The notes beneath the pieces are model-generated. The model was not told the DNA's origin. It saw only the letters and a program-made list of their open reading frames with translations, and did no database searches. From Coneutiohabitans thermophilus (GTDB taxonomy: Bacteria; Zhuqueibacterota; Zhuqueibacteria; Zhuqueibacterales; Zhuqueibacteraceae): a stretch of 26,850 nt of DNA. The translations under genes and the position numbers were made by a program. Location of the stretch: the NCBI GenBank assembly GCA_034505235.1, contig JAPDQY010000078.1:1-26850 (forward strand), in the 5' to 3' direction. Of the stretch, positions 1 to 7,706 are shown piece after piece (positions within the stretch are counted from its first letter, which is position 1; every line of letters starts with the position of its first letter).

Positions 1-1314
1 GCTGTTGCGCAGATGATAGCGCGCCACCAGCAGGGAGGCGCCCGCCTCGCCGGCAGCAAAGGCCGTTATCGTGAGTTGCACTTTGTCACTTTCCCATTGC
101 ACCGAGGGAACCGGCAAATAGTTTTGCTCGAGCCACTGGCGGCGCTTGACATCATGCCATGTCAACAGCCGGCCCTCGACATGCAAAAATGGTTCGAGCG
201 AGAAGCAGGCCTTGTCCACCTCGAGACTGCCGGTTTCACTGAGCAGTGCTTCTTTGCTGTCACCGCTGACACCGACGATGGTCCAGTAGGTTTGCTCCCG
301 CAAAAAAGGTCTGGGGAAAAAGCCGCGCCGCATGTCCGGGGCGGTGGCAATCGCGGTGAAGAAGGCATTCGGCGAGGCGGAGAATTCCGGGCCTTTGACT
401 TCCAGCCGGAGCAGACCATAACCGCGGCCGCCATTGCTTTGCATGAGCTGCAGGCGCAGGAACCTGGCCTCGGCCTCGGGCAGATAGAGATGGTCCTTCT
501 TTCCCGTGCCGTTGCGCACGGCATAGGCCGTGGTCCATTCTTTCCCGTCGTCGGACAATTCGACATCGTAGGCGGTGGCGAATTTGGAGGAATCCCAGTG
601 AATCACCAGCCCGCCGATTTCGCGCACTTTTTGAAAATCGACCGTGAGCTGCTCGTGCTCGCTTGCGCCGGCGCTGATCCAATCGTGGATGAGGTTGCCG
701 TCGGCAGTAATCTGCGGCGGACTGGAAGAGATGGAGGACGAGGCATGCACGCGCGGCGGGCCGGCGGGTTGGGCGGCGTCATCAATCGGCTCGAATTTGA
801 AATCATCGACACAAATCCGGCCTTTGCCGCCGGCGCCGGCGGAAATCACAAACTCGACACGGTCAATGCGCTGCGGCATGCCGCCGCCGGCCGGCCCCCA
901 CGCAAAAGTAATGTGACGTTTTTTGATCGTGCGCTTTTGCCACTCGCGCGGATAGTCGAGGTTGAGCTGCTTGATCCAATAGACATTGTCCAGGGAATCG
1001 AGCAGCTTGAATTCGAAATTGTTGACCGGCGTTTCGCCGCGCAAATAGAAGCTGAATTTGTAATTCTCCGGCAGGGTGAGCGGCAGCCGCTTCTGTGCGA
1101 TGACATAGCCGGACCCAGCCTGAAACTCGAATTCCAACGCCAGGGCCCTGCCGGTGTGGCCCGGCACGCTGGCAAGTCTGCCGGCGACGCCGTCGGAAAC
1201 GATCACCTGCCAGCCCGCGAGGTTTTCGAAATCATCCAGCAGCCTGGGCTGGGCCAGGCTGTCTTCCCCCATCGCCAAAAGCGCGAGCGTGAGTACGCCA
1301 ATCTGCCGCTTCAT
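1..1314 (-). CDS. Secreted discoidin (F5/8 type C) domain protein, 3' end beyond window
   Basis: The first 438 residues are visible and the frame stays open to the window edge. Translation begins MKRQIGVLTLALLAMG and ends its probable signal peptide near residue 21 (SLAQ). Residues about 24-180 look like a jelly-roll carbohydrate-binding module (starting LLDDFENLAGW, ending ICVDDFKFEP). Residues about 185-325 look like a discoidin domain (ITADGNLIHDW, VDFQKVREIGGLVIHW, YDVELSDDGKEW, ARFLRLQL). From about 330 the chain (REQTYWTIVGV, then SLEPFL, then LPVPSVQW) resembles the N-terminal beta-sandwich that precedes the (alpha/alpha)6 barrel in GH94/GH65-like enzymes. That last assignment is tentative, because the putative catalytic part lies outside the window. 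It follows the GH144/GH94 genes on the same strand, so a role in binding or cutting the same glycan is plausible. No strong Shine-Dalgarno site precedes the ATG. Confidence 0.7.
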   Translation of the reverse strand, partial: MKRQIGVLTLALLAMGEDSLAQPRLLDDFENLAGWQVIVSDGVAGRLASVPGHTGRALALEFEFQAGSGYVIAQKRLPLTLPENYKFSFYLRGETPVNNFEFKLLDSLDNVYWIKQLNLDYPREWQKRTIKKRHITFAWGPAGGGMPQRIDRVEFVISAGAGGKGRICVDDFKFEPIDDAAQPAGPPRVHASSSISSSPPQITADGNLIHDWISAGASEHEQLTVDFQKVREIGGLVIHWDSSKFATAYDVELSDDGKEWTTAYAVRNGTGKKDHLYLPEAEARFLRLQLMQSNGGRGYGLLRLEVKGPEFSASPNAFFTAIATAPDMRRGFFPRPFLREQTYWTIVGVSGDSKEALLSETGSLEVDKACFSLEPFLHVEGRLLTWHDVKRRQWLEQNYLPVPSVQWESDKVQLTITAFAAGEAGASLLVARYHLRNS

Positions 1315-1657
1315 GGGCTGCTCTCATCTTTTCACATTGCGTTGTCTTCGAAGCCCGGTTGCTCACCATCGTTCCCGCGCGGGAGGCGGGCACTGCTGTC
1401 CGGTTGGGACGATGAAGGTTTGCCGCCGCCGAGACACCGTTGGCATGCGGCAGCGCCCGGCTGCAGCGTGTACCTGGATCTGCCGGGGCGCAACAGGCAC
1501 CGGTCGCAGCGCACCAACCCGGCGCTGCCTCAGTCATATGCCTGCGCCAAACCTCACCCCTGCGGGAAACAAGCCTGCCACGCAATCAGAAATCGCCATA
1601 CAAAAAACCGCCGGTCATTTCATAAAATTGCACTTTTCGTGGCAGGAAAATCTTGCC
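1315..1657. other. Gene-free stretch with a 12-bp palindrome
   Basis: This 343-bp gap separates the small membrane protein gene from the discoidin protein gene. I see no convincing coding frame on either strand. A perfect 12-bp palindrome (TCCCGCGCGGGA) lies at 1373-1384, about 60 bp before the discoidin gene start, and could be an operator. No clear intrinsic terminator follows the membrane protein gene; a short GC stretch followed by six T on the minus strand near 1607-1620 has only a 4-bp stem. Confidence 0.5.
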
Positions 1658-2218
1658 TCAGTGCGGCCACAACCAGCCGAACACGCCGGCCGTCAACAGT
1701 GCATAGAGCAGACCGTCCACGGTGGTTTTGAAGGTCGTGGTCCAGGAACGTTTATACCAAATCGACATCTGCCAGAGCGCAACGGCGTAGCCCAGGAAGG
1801 CAGTGGTGCCGACGAAGCGAAACACCTGCAAATAGCCTGCTTCGGCACTGAGCGCCCGGCTTGCAACATAGGCGGCAAACAGATTGACGACAATGGAATA
1901 GAGAAACCACTGCAGCAGACTGCTCCCCATAGCCATTTGGCCGGCCGGCAGGACGGTGAACACCATCACCGGGCCTTTCTTCAGCTTGTCGGCAAATTCG
2001 GGGCTGCGTGCTTCATTCATGCTGGTGGCGCGTGGCATCATGTAATCCCCCGGCGGCAGCGCGAACGGGCGCAGCGCCTCCATCACCCTGGCCTCGTTTG
2101 GCACCTTGCGGTAGTCATTCTTGTGCCAGGGCAGCGCCATGTGAATAATCGAACTCACGATGAAAATGAGCACGGCTGACAGCAGGATGGGGAGCCAAAG
2201 TGCGGTCAGTTCGGTCAT
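1658..2218 (-). CDS. Conserved four-helix membrane protein of unknown function
   Basis: The 186-residue product has a strong N-terminal membrane segment (about 6-28, PILLSAVLIFIVSSIIHMAL), a polar middle containing PWHKNDYRKVPNEARVMEAL and PGDYMMPRA, and three further hydrophobic segments ending at the C-terminal GWLWPH. The pattern of a first helix, an HxxDYxxxPNE-type loop and three later helices matches a widespread family of uncharacterised bacterial membrane proteins that I recognise only by general appearance; I assign no function. The ATG at 2218 is chosen because GGAGGAGAGG lies directly upstream, a near-perfect Shine-Dalgarno site. The frame is open further upstream but without a comparable site. 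It lies just after a terminator, so it is probably transcribed on its own or with the discoidin gene. Confidence 0.75.
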   Translation of the reverse strand: MTELTALWLPILLSAVLIFIVSSIIHMALPWHKNDYRKVPNEARVMEALRPFALPPGDYMMPRATSMNEARSPEFADKLKKGPVMVFTVLPAGQMAMGSSLLQWFLYSIVVNLFAAYVASRALSAEAGYLQVFRFVGTTAFLGYAVALWQMSIWYKRSWTTTFKTTVDGLLYALLTAGVFGWLWPH

Positions 2219-2377
2219 GGCCTCTCCTCCGGTTAATGAGTGCATGATGGGCCGCCGCCTTGCGGCATGCGGGAGTTGGTTGTCGGCCCCAATGATTTCG
2301 TGTCCCTCACAACCGATCCGCAACGGCTTGGCCGTTGCCTGAATACCCTCTGAAATTCCTCCAGACTCGTGAAGCTT

Positions 2378-2403
2378 GAAAAACCCTCGACCCAGCCGAG
2401 GGT
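2378..2403 (-). terminator. Rho-independent terminator after the short GH144-type gene
   Basis: Read on the minus strand, ACCCTCG (2403-2397) pairs perfectly with CGAGGGT (2389-2383) around a 7-nt loop, and the stem runs into TTTT before C at 2378. It begins 20 nt after the TAG of the GH144-type gene, so it marks the end of the GH94/dehydrogenase/GH144 transcript. Confidence 0.85.
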
Positions 2404-2423
2404 GAAACTCTTTCGTACAGGCA

Positions 2424-3833
2424 CTATTTTACGTGCTCCAGCCAGCCGCCCCTGAAGCCGGCACGCTGCAGGCCGGTCACGATGTACTTGTTCTTCTTCA
2501 TCACCTCCCACACCAGGCCGGTGCGCAAGTTTTCTATCATGATCGCGATCGGCCCCTGATCGATGCCCAGGTAATCGTGGTCGAACCAGCCGTTGGGTGT
2601 CTGTGGGGTAATGTAGGAAGGATTGAATGAATCAAGAAAGCCGTACTTCGTCCACAAACGATCGCCGTATTTTTCTGCCATCGTTTTCAGCGCCGGGATG
2701 CAAATCTCCGGCGCGAATGCGACAGAACCGCCGGCCGCGGTCGGTGCAAGGGTGCCGTCATCCTCCACCCAATCAAATGACACGCCGCGGGCGCGATAGG
2801 ACCAGAATTGCCGCGTGCTGCCATCGACCACAAAGGTGGTGTCTTTGGGGCCGTCACACGCGGTGAATCCCCAGAGGTTTTCGGAATAATCACGATATCG
2901 TCGCGGGTTTTCCCTGGCATAAGCCTGCTGCGTGTAAGTCGCCCGCCGTGAGTTTTCAAAATAATCACTGCCCTTCGCGCGCATGTAATCATCCTGAATG
3001 CCGCGAAAGTCGATCCAGCAATGCGAGTACTGATGGCCGAACAACGGCCCGAAGCTGACGAACGCCAGGCCGTAATATTCGGCCCAAACGTAGGGTTTGG
3101 TCCAGGTTTGCCAGGTGCTTTCCGGCAACGGATGGGTGGGCGAGCCGAGGGCAAGAATGTAAAGAATCATGGCCTCGTCGTAGCCGTCCCAGATGTGTTT
3201 CCCGAAGCCGCGTTCCGGATACCAGGCGGTTTTCAACCCGGCGGCGTCCGCCATGAACCAGTTCCAGTCGACGCGCAGATAAAGCGAATCGGCGAGAGCG
3301 CGAAGGGATTGTTCAACGGGATCCGCTTGATCGAAATAGGACTGGCAAAACAGCACGCCGGCGAGCAACAGGGCCGTGTCTATGGTGGACAATTCGCATC
3401 GCCACTCGCGCAGGCCGCCGGGCACTTGCAAGAAGTGATAGAAGAAGCCCCGGTAACCGCTGGTGCTGTCGGGTCGGTCATTTTGCGGCAGGTGCCACAG
3501 GAAGCGCAGGGTGTTGTTGGTGCGTTGCGCCGCCTCGGCGCGTGTGAGCAGGCGGCGCTCGGCGGCGATCGGATAGCAGGTCAGGCCGAAGCCGATGGCC
3601 GCGATGCTGCTGGGACTGGGGGAGGGCCAGCGATCCCAACACAGGCCGGTTTGCAGGTCGGTGGTTTCGAGAAAAAATTTCAACGTGCGGACTTGCAGGG
3701 TGTCGAGGAAGGGATCCCAGGCGGCCACGGGAGTGGGCAGCTTTTTCGGCGCCGGGCTTTCACACCTGATGGTCAGGGCGGCAGCCCCGGCGAGCAGCAG
3801 CAAGCCGGGCAGTATCAGTGTCTTTTTTGTCAT
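2424..3833 (-). CDS. GH144-type (Glycoamylase family) glycan hydrolase, short form
   Basis: This 469-residue protein has an N-terminal export signal (MTKKTLILPGLLLLAG) followed directly by one (alpha/alpha)6 Glycoamylase-family domain (about 45-455). Family motifs in order are SIAAIGFGLT, GYRGFFYHFL, CELSTIDTALLLAG, RVDWNWF, GYDEAMILYILALGSPTHPLP, GHQYSHCWIDFRGIQD, GSDYFENSRRAT, NLWGFTACDGP, DDGTLAPTAAGGSVAF and GIDQGPIAIMIENLRTGLVW. Characterised GH144 enzymes are endo-beta-1,2-glucanases; that substrate is inferred here. Cys24 might be lipidated, but the preceding TIR is a poor lipobox, so periplasmic or signal-anchored forms are equally possible. It has no T9SS sorting domain, unlike its upstream paralogue 60 bp away, with which it shares a segment of about 90% nucleotide identity. 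Confidence 0.85.
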   Translation of the reverse strand: MTKKTLILPGLLLLAGAAALTIRCESPAPKKLPTPVAAWDPFLDTLQVRTLKFFLETTDLQTGLCWDRWPSPSPSSIAAIGFGLTCYPIAAERRLLTRAEAAQRTNNTLRFLWHLPQNDRPDSTSGYRGFFYHFLQVPGGLREWRCELSTIDTALLLAGVLFCQSYFDQADPVEQSLRALADSLYLRVDWNWFMADAAGLKTAWYPERGFGKHIWDGYDEAMILYILALGSPTHPLPESTWQTWTKPYVWAEYYGLAFVSFGPLFGHQYSHCWIDFRGIQDDYMRAKGSDYFENSRRATYTQQAYARENPRRYRDYSENLWGFTACDGPKDTTFVVDGSTRQFWSYRARGVSFDWVEDDGTLAPTAAGGSVAFAPEICIPALKTMAEKYGDRLWTKYGFLDSFNPSYITPQTPNGWFDHDYLGIDQGPIAIMIENLRTGLVWEVMKKNKYIVTGLQRAGFRGGWLEHVK

Positions 3834-3893
3834 GCGGGCATCGCTGTCAGGCTGGGTGGTTCATGCACCGCGGACGGCGCCTTGTCGCGGGTG

Positions 3894-6089
3894 CTACTTC
3901 AGCAAGAGGACCTTGCCTATTTGTTGAAATGCTCCCGCTTGCAGTTCATAGAAATAAATTCCGCCTGCCAGATGCCGGCCGTCGAAAACAAACTCATGCG
4001 ACCCGGCGGCCAAAGTGCCCTGGAACAATGTGGCCACCACCCGCCCGGCGAGATCAAAAACACGCAACTTCACGGGCATGGGCTGCGCCAGGGAAAGGCG
4101 AATGTTCGTTATCGGATTGAAGGGATTCGGATAATTCTGAAAAAGCGTGAAAGCCGCGGGGGGCTGGAAGTTTTTTGCAACGACGCCGGTGACCGGCATA
4201 AAGCCCGCACGCTGCAGACCGCGTTGAATGTCGGGGTTTTGCATGAAGCGCCGCCAGACGCGGCCGCTGCGATAATTTTCGATCATCACGATCATCGGGC
4301 CCTGATCGATGCCGATGATGTTGGGCGCCCACCAATTGCGGGTGAGATTGAAGGCATCGCGAAAGCCATAGCGGGTCCACAAACTCGGGCCGTAGTAGTC
4401 GTAGAAGTGGCGCAGGGCAGCCAGCGACTCGCGCGGGGTGAAGGGCATGGAGCTGCCGGCGGCGGTGGGCGCAATGGTGCCGTCCTCATTCTCGGGCGGC
4501 GGCGCCCCGCGCGCCTTGTAGCCATTGGGGCCGTCGCAGGCGGTGATGCCCCACACGTTCTCGCCGTAGCCCAGCCAGCCGCCGGGATTGGCGATGCAAT
4601 AGGCGCGTTGCGCCAGCGTGGCCCGCCGCGAGTTTTCAAAATAATCGCTGCCCCTGGCGCGCATGTACTCGTCCTGGATGCCGCGAAAGTCGATCCAGCA
4701 ATGCGAATACTGATGGCCGAAGAGCGGCGGGAAGCTGACGAACTCATAGCCATAAAGCAATTGCCAGCGATAGCCGCCGGTCCAGGCCTTCCAGATCGAC
4801 GCGGGCAGCGCATGGGTGGGCGAGCCCAGCCCCAGCAGGTTCATGATCATGGCTTCATTGTAGCCGCTCCACCACCAGCCGATGAAACCGCGCTCCGGCG
4901 ACCAGCCACCGGTGAGGTTGGGTTGAAAGTTGCGCATCCAGTTCCAATCGACCCGGTAATAAATCGAGTCGGCCAGACTGCGAATTTGCGTTTCCGCGGC
5001 ATCGCTGCCGGTGAAATACTGCTTCATATCGAGAATGCCGGCCAGCAGCAGCGCGGTGTCGATGGAGGAGAGTTCGGAATCCCAGGTGCGCAGCGCGGTG
5101 GTCATGTCGAGAAAATGATAAAAGAAACCTTTGTAGCCGATGCGTCCCTGGGCTTCCCGGCCTTGCGGTTTTTGCCAGAAGGTGTTGAGCGTGGTCAGCA
5201 CACGGTCGCGGCCCGCCGTGCGGGAAATCCAGCCGCGGTCGATGGCGATGGTGATCGCAGTCAGACCAAAGCCCACCGCGGCGATGCTGCAGGGTGCATA
5301 AGTGGCGCTGTGATCCTTGATCAAACCGTTGCTGGGATTGGCCTCCTGCCAGAAGTAATCGAAGCAGGCGCGCTGCACCAGATCGAGAAACAGGCTGTCG
5401 GTCAGAGCCGACACGTTGTGCACGCCGGCGGCGACCACGCGATCGTACAAAATGCCATGCGCCGCATCGTTGAGATGGACCCCATCACCGCTGTCGTAGG
5501 CGGGCACGATGGTACCGTCGACATTGGCGAGACCGCTCCAAAAATCGATCACCTGTTCGCGCCAGCGCGCCCGGGTGGAATCGCGCATGGCAATCAGAAG
5601 CTGGCGCTGGGTGGCCGGGAGATTGCGCGGTTGTGTGGTGGTGATCCACACCGGCACGGTGGCGGCCCGCGCCTTCGCCAGCACGGCTTCATAATTGGCG
5701 AGTTGCTCTTTCACAGGGTAGCCGCTGGCCGCGTCGTTGCTGGGCAGGTTGATGATGATGGCGCTCGGCTTGAGCGACAGCGCCTTGTTGATGTTGCGCT
5801 CGTGGTCGGGGGCAGGCCGGCCCGGCGGCGGGGTGGTGCCGTCCGGCAGGATGTGATAGGTGGTGTACCCGCCGCGCGCCAGATTGGTCACCACATTGGC
5901 GGGATTGCGGCTTTGCAGAAAGGCGCGATAACGATTGACCCAGGCATTGTTGGGATCGCGCGGGCCGGTGCCCTCGGCGGTGGAGGAGCCAAGCACGACC
6001 ATGTGCAGCCCTGCCGCCTGCGTTTGCGCCGCGGTCGGAACAGCCGCGAGGGCGAGCAGCAGACACAACGAAAGGATTTTTTTCATCAT
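3894..6089 (-). CDS. SGNH hydrolase / GH144-type / T9SS sorting-domain fusion
   Basis: A 731-residue secreted multidomain enzyme. Residues 1-22 are a signal peptide. Residues about 27-225 form an SGNH/GDSL hydrolase: GSSTAEG (probable nucleophile Ser36), ARGGYTT, LPSND (oxyanion Asn118) and DGVHLND (Asp202, His205), so the full triad is present. Residues about 235-640 form a GH144/Glycoamylase domain (SIAAVGFGLTAI, GYKGFFYHFLDM, ELSSIDTALLLAGI, RVDWNWM, GYNEAMIMNLLGLGSPTHALP, GHQYSHCWIDFRGIQD, GITACDGPNGY, GIDQGPMIVMIENYRSG). Residues 641-731 are a type A T9SS C-terminal sorting domain (NYPNPFNPITNI, GIYFYELQAG, KVLLLK), so export through T9SS to the surface or medium is expected. AAGGAG sits 5 nt before the ATG, which overlaps the TGA of the acyl-CoA dehydrogenase gene. 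The SGNH domain probably removes acyl groups from the glycan cut by the GH144 domain; this is inference. Confidence 0.88.
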   Translation of the reverse strand: MMKKILSLCLLLALAAVPTAAQTQAAGLHMVVLGSSTAEGTGPRDPNNAWVNRYRAFLQSRNPANVVTNLARGGYTTYHILPDGTTPPPGRPAPDHERNINKALSLKPSAIIINLPSNDAASGYPVKEQLANYEAVLAKARAATVPVWITTTQPRNLPATQRQLLIAMRDSTRARWREQVIDFWSGLANVDGTIVPAYDSGDGVHLNDAAHGILYDRVVAAGVHNVSALTDSLFLDLVQRACFDYFWQEANPSNGLIKDHSATYAPCSIAAVGFGLTAITIAIDRGWISRTAGRDRVLTTLNTFWQKPQGREAQGRIGYKGFFYHFLDMTTALRTWDSELSSIDTALLLAGILDMKQYFTGSDAAETQIRSLADSIYYRVDWNWMRNFQPNLTGGWSPERGFIGWWWSGYNEAMIMNLLGLGSPTHALPASIWKAWTGGYRWQLLYGYEFVSFPPLFGHQYSHCWIDFRGIQDEYMRARGSDYFENSRRATLAQRAYCIANPGGWLGYGENVWGITACDGPNGYKARGAPPPENEDGTIAPTAAGSSMPFTPRESLAALRHFYDYYGPSLWTRYGFRDAFNLTRNWWAPNIIGIDQGPMIVMIENYRSGRVWRRFMQNPDIQRGLQRAGFMPVTGVVAKNFQPPAAFTLFQNYPNPFNPITNIRLSLAQPMPVKLRVFDLAGRVVATLFQGTLAAGSHEFVFDGRHLAGGIYFYELQAGAFQQIGKVLLLK

Positions 6090-7540
6090 CAGGGCTCCTT
6101 TTGGGATAACACCTTCGCGGTGGTCATCGCCAGCTCGCGAAAGAGCGCCTCGGCACCGGCTTCCTTTTCCGCACGGGAAAGTCCCGGCAGTGTTTCGATG
6201 CGCGCGCGGAGGGCAGCGAGTGTTTCCGCTCCGCCCTGCGCAGCGAGATGCTGTTCCAGCAGGCGATGCGCCTGTTTGCGTTCCATCACCTCCAGGCCGT
6301 CCAAAATCTGGCGATGCGGCGTGCCCTCCCAAATCTGCAGGATCATGGCTTCACGCAGCCAGCGCTCGATTCCGAACTCCGCCAGGGTGCCCGCCCCGCC
6401 GTAAACTTCCATGGCCCACTTGGCGGTTTGCACGGCCACTTCCGCCGTCCAATATTTGGCGAGATGGGCCAGCAGACGGAAGAGGTGATGGCGCTCCGAA
6501 TAAGGCGGGCGCTCCTGCCAGACCGCCTCCAGCAGTTGTGCCGCCTCCCACGCCAGGGCAAACGCCGCGCGCAATTGCGCGAGTCGCTCGTCGAATTGTC
6601 GGCGCAAGAGCGGCTGCTGCAAGACCGGTTTTCCAAAAGCCCGGCGCGACGCCGCAAAATCCCGGGCGTCACCCAGCGCGCGCTGCATCAACGCCACACT
6701 CGCCAGGCTGTTGGCCACCCGGGAAAGATTCAGCACCTCGAGGATCAGATAGATTCCCTGCTCCGGCGTGCCGAGCAAATGGGCTTCGCTGTCGTGCAAT
6801 TCCACCTCGCCGGTGGGAACGGCGCGCGTGGCAATTTTGTCCTTGAGGCGGCGCACAAAGTAATTGCGGCTGCCATCGTCACGCAGTTTGGGCACCAGAA
6901 AAAGCGCCAGCCCCCGCACGTCCGGCCTGGCGCCTGCGGGCCGGGCGGCCACCAGCGCCAGCTCGGCGCCCACGTTGCTGGCAAAATATTTCGCGCCGGT
7001 CAGCCGCCAGCAATCGCCGGCCCTCACCGCCGTGGTTTCGACGGCCGCGCCCAAATCGGAGCCGCCCTTGATTTCAGTCATCCAGGTGGCGCCCTGCCAC
7101 ACGCTCTCATCCCGGCGGAGCAAAGGTGTCAAAAAGCGGTTTTTCAAATCGTCGCTGCCATACTTTTCCAGCGCCACCGCAGTCGCCAGCGAAACCGTGT
7201 AGGGACAAAAAAGTCCGGGATCGTGAAAGGCGGTGACATAGCCCATATGGCAAAAAGGCAGCAGCGAATGCTCCTCAAACACCCGCCAGATGATGCCCTG
7301 GCAATAACCGCGCTTGAGCATGCTCCAATAGGCCGGGGGCAGGAGAATTTCATCCACCCGGGTGCCGTGGGCATCGAACATGCGCAGCCAGGGTGTGCCG
7401 CCCTGATCGATGGCCCGCGACACGGTATTCCCTTCTGCCTGCCACCACTGCTCCTGCGCCCGCAGTTGCTCCGGCGCGGGTACGGCGCCGAGCATGTGTT
7501 GCAGAAACGCGAGAGGCGAATGCAGCGCTTCGAGTGTCAT
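6089..7540 (-). CDS. AidB-like acyl-CoA dehydrogenase family flavoprotein
   Basis: The 483-residue product shows the acyl-CoA dehydrogenase fold: an all-helical N-terminal half, the FAD/substrate segment WMTEIKGGSDLG (153-164), the middle beta domain (GAKYFASN, ALFLVPKLRDDGSRN, KDKIATRAVPTGEVEL), and the C-terminal helical domain with YGGAGTLAEFGIERWLREA and IWEGTPHRQI. Glu405 in IWEGT matches the position of the catalytic base in the family. The MTE-x-x-GGSD and REAxxxxIWEG signatures resemble the AidB branch rather than short- or medium-chain beta-oxidation enzymes. The true substrate is unknown. The TGA shares its last base with the ATG of the SGNH/GH144 gene, so the two are likely translationally coupled. 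An in-frame TTG lies two codons upstream; ATG at 7540 is preferred, although no Shine-Dalgarno site is evident for either. Confidence 0.85.
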   Translation of the reverse strand: MTLEALHSPLAFLQHMLGAVPAPEQLRAQEQWWQAEGNTVSRAIDQGGTPWLRMFDAHGTRVDEILLPPAYWSMLKRGYCQGIIWRVFEEHSLLPFCHMGYVTAFHDPGLFCPYTVSLATAVALEKYGSDDLKNRFLTPLLRRDESVWQGATWMTEIKGGSDLGAAVETTAVRAGDCWRLTGAKYFASNVGAELALVAARPAGARPDVRGLALFLVPKLRDDGSRNYFVRRLKDKIATRAVPTGEVELHDSEAHLLGTPEQGIYLILEVLNLSRVANSLASVALMQRALGDARDFAASRRAFGKPVLQQPLLRRQFDERLAQLRAAFALAWEAAQLLEAVWQERPPYSERHHLFRLLAHLAKYWTAEVAVQTAKWAMEVYGGAGTLAEFGIERWLREAMILQIWEGTPHRQILDGLEVMERKQAHRLLEQHLAAQGGAETLAALRARIETLPGLSRAEKEAGAEALFRELAMTTAKVLSQKEP

Positions 7541-7584
7541 GGTCAAGAGGATGATCGTGAGTTTCTGTTTGGGAAATGTTCCAA

Positions 7585-7601
7585 CCCCGGCTGAGCCGGG
7601 G
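7585..7601. repeat. Perfect GC palindrome before the acyl-CoA dehydrogenase gene
   Basis: CCCCGGCT and AGCCGGGG flank a single central base in the gap between the GH94 stop and the dehydrogenase start, about 45 bp upstream of the latter. It could be an mRNA hairpin that separates the two genes or a protein-binding site. No T-run follows on the minus strand, so it is not a standard terminator. Confidence 0.6.
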
Positions 7602-7706
7602 ACTGCCAGCCTTCGAGTTTGCCGTCAGCCTCGGGCGTGTTGAGGCAACGGCCGGGCCGTGACAGGATCGTTTCATCCACAAATTGCCGCGCAGGACAGA
7701 CACGGA

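Noticed and set aside
13..1731. 572-codon open frame on the plus strand
   Set aside because: The minus-strand frame over 1-1314 encodes a signal peptide and a recognisable discoidin domain and is open to the edge, so it is the real gene.
3762..3833. Lipoprotein signal in the short GH144-type protein (Cys24)
   Set aside because: Residues before the Cys are T-I-R, a poor lipobox with Arg at -1; lipidation left as only a possibility.
6090..6332. Longer N-terminus of the SGNH/GH144 fusion starting at 6332
   Set aside because: The added residues overlap the acyl-CoA dehydrogenase gene, precede a clear signal peptide and lack family similarity; the ATG at 6089 has AAGGAG in front.
3021..6404. 1127-codon open frame on the plus strand
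   Set aside because: It is antisense to two well-supported GH144-type genes; its translation is Gly/Ala/Arg/His-rich without domains, and long shadow frames are expected in GC-rich coding DNA.
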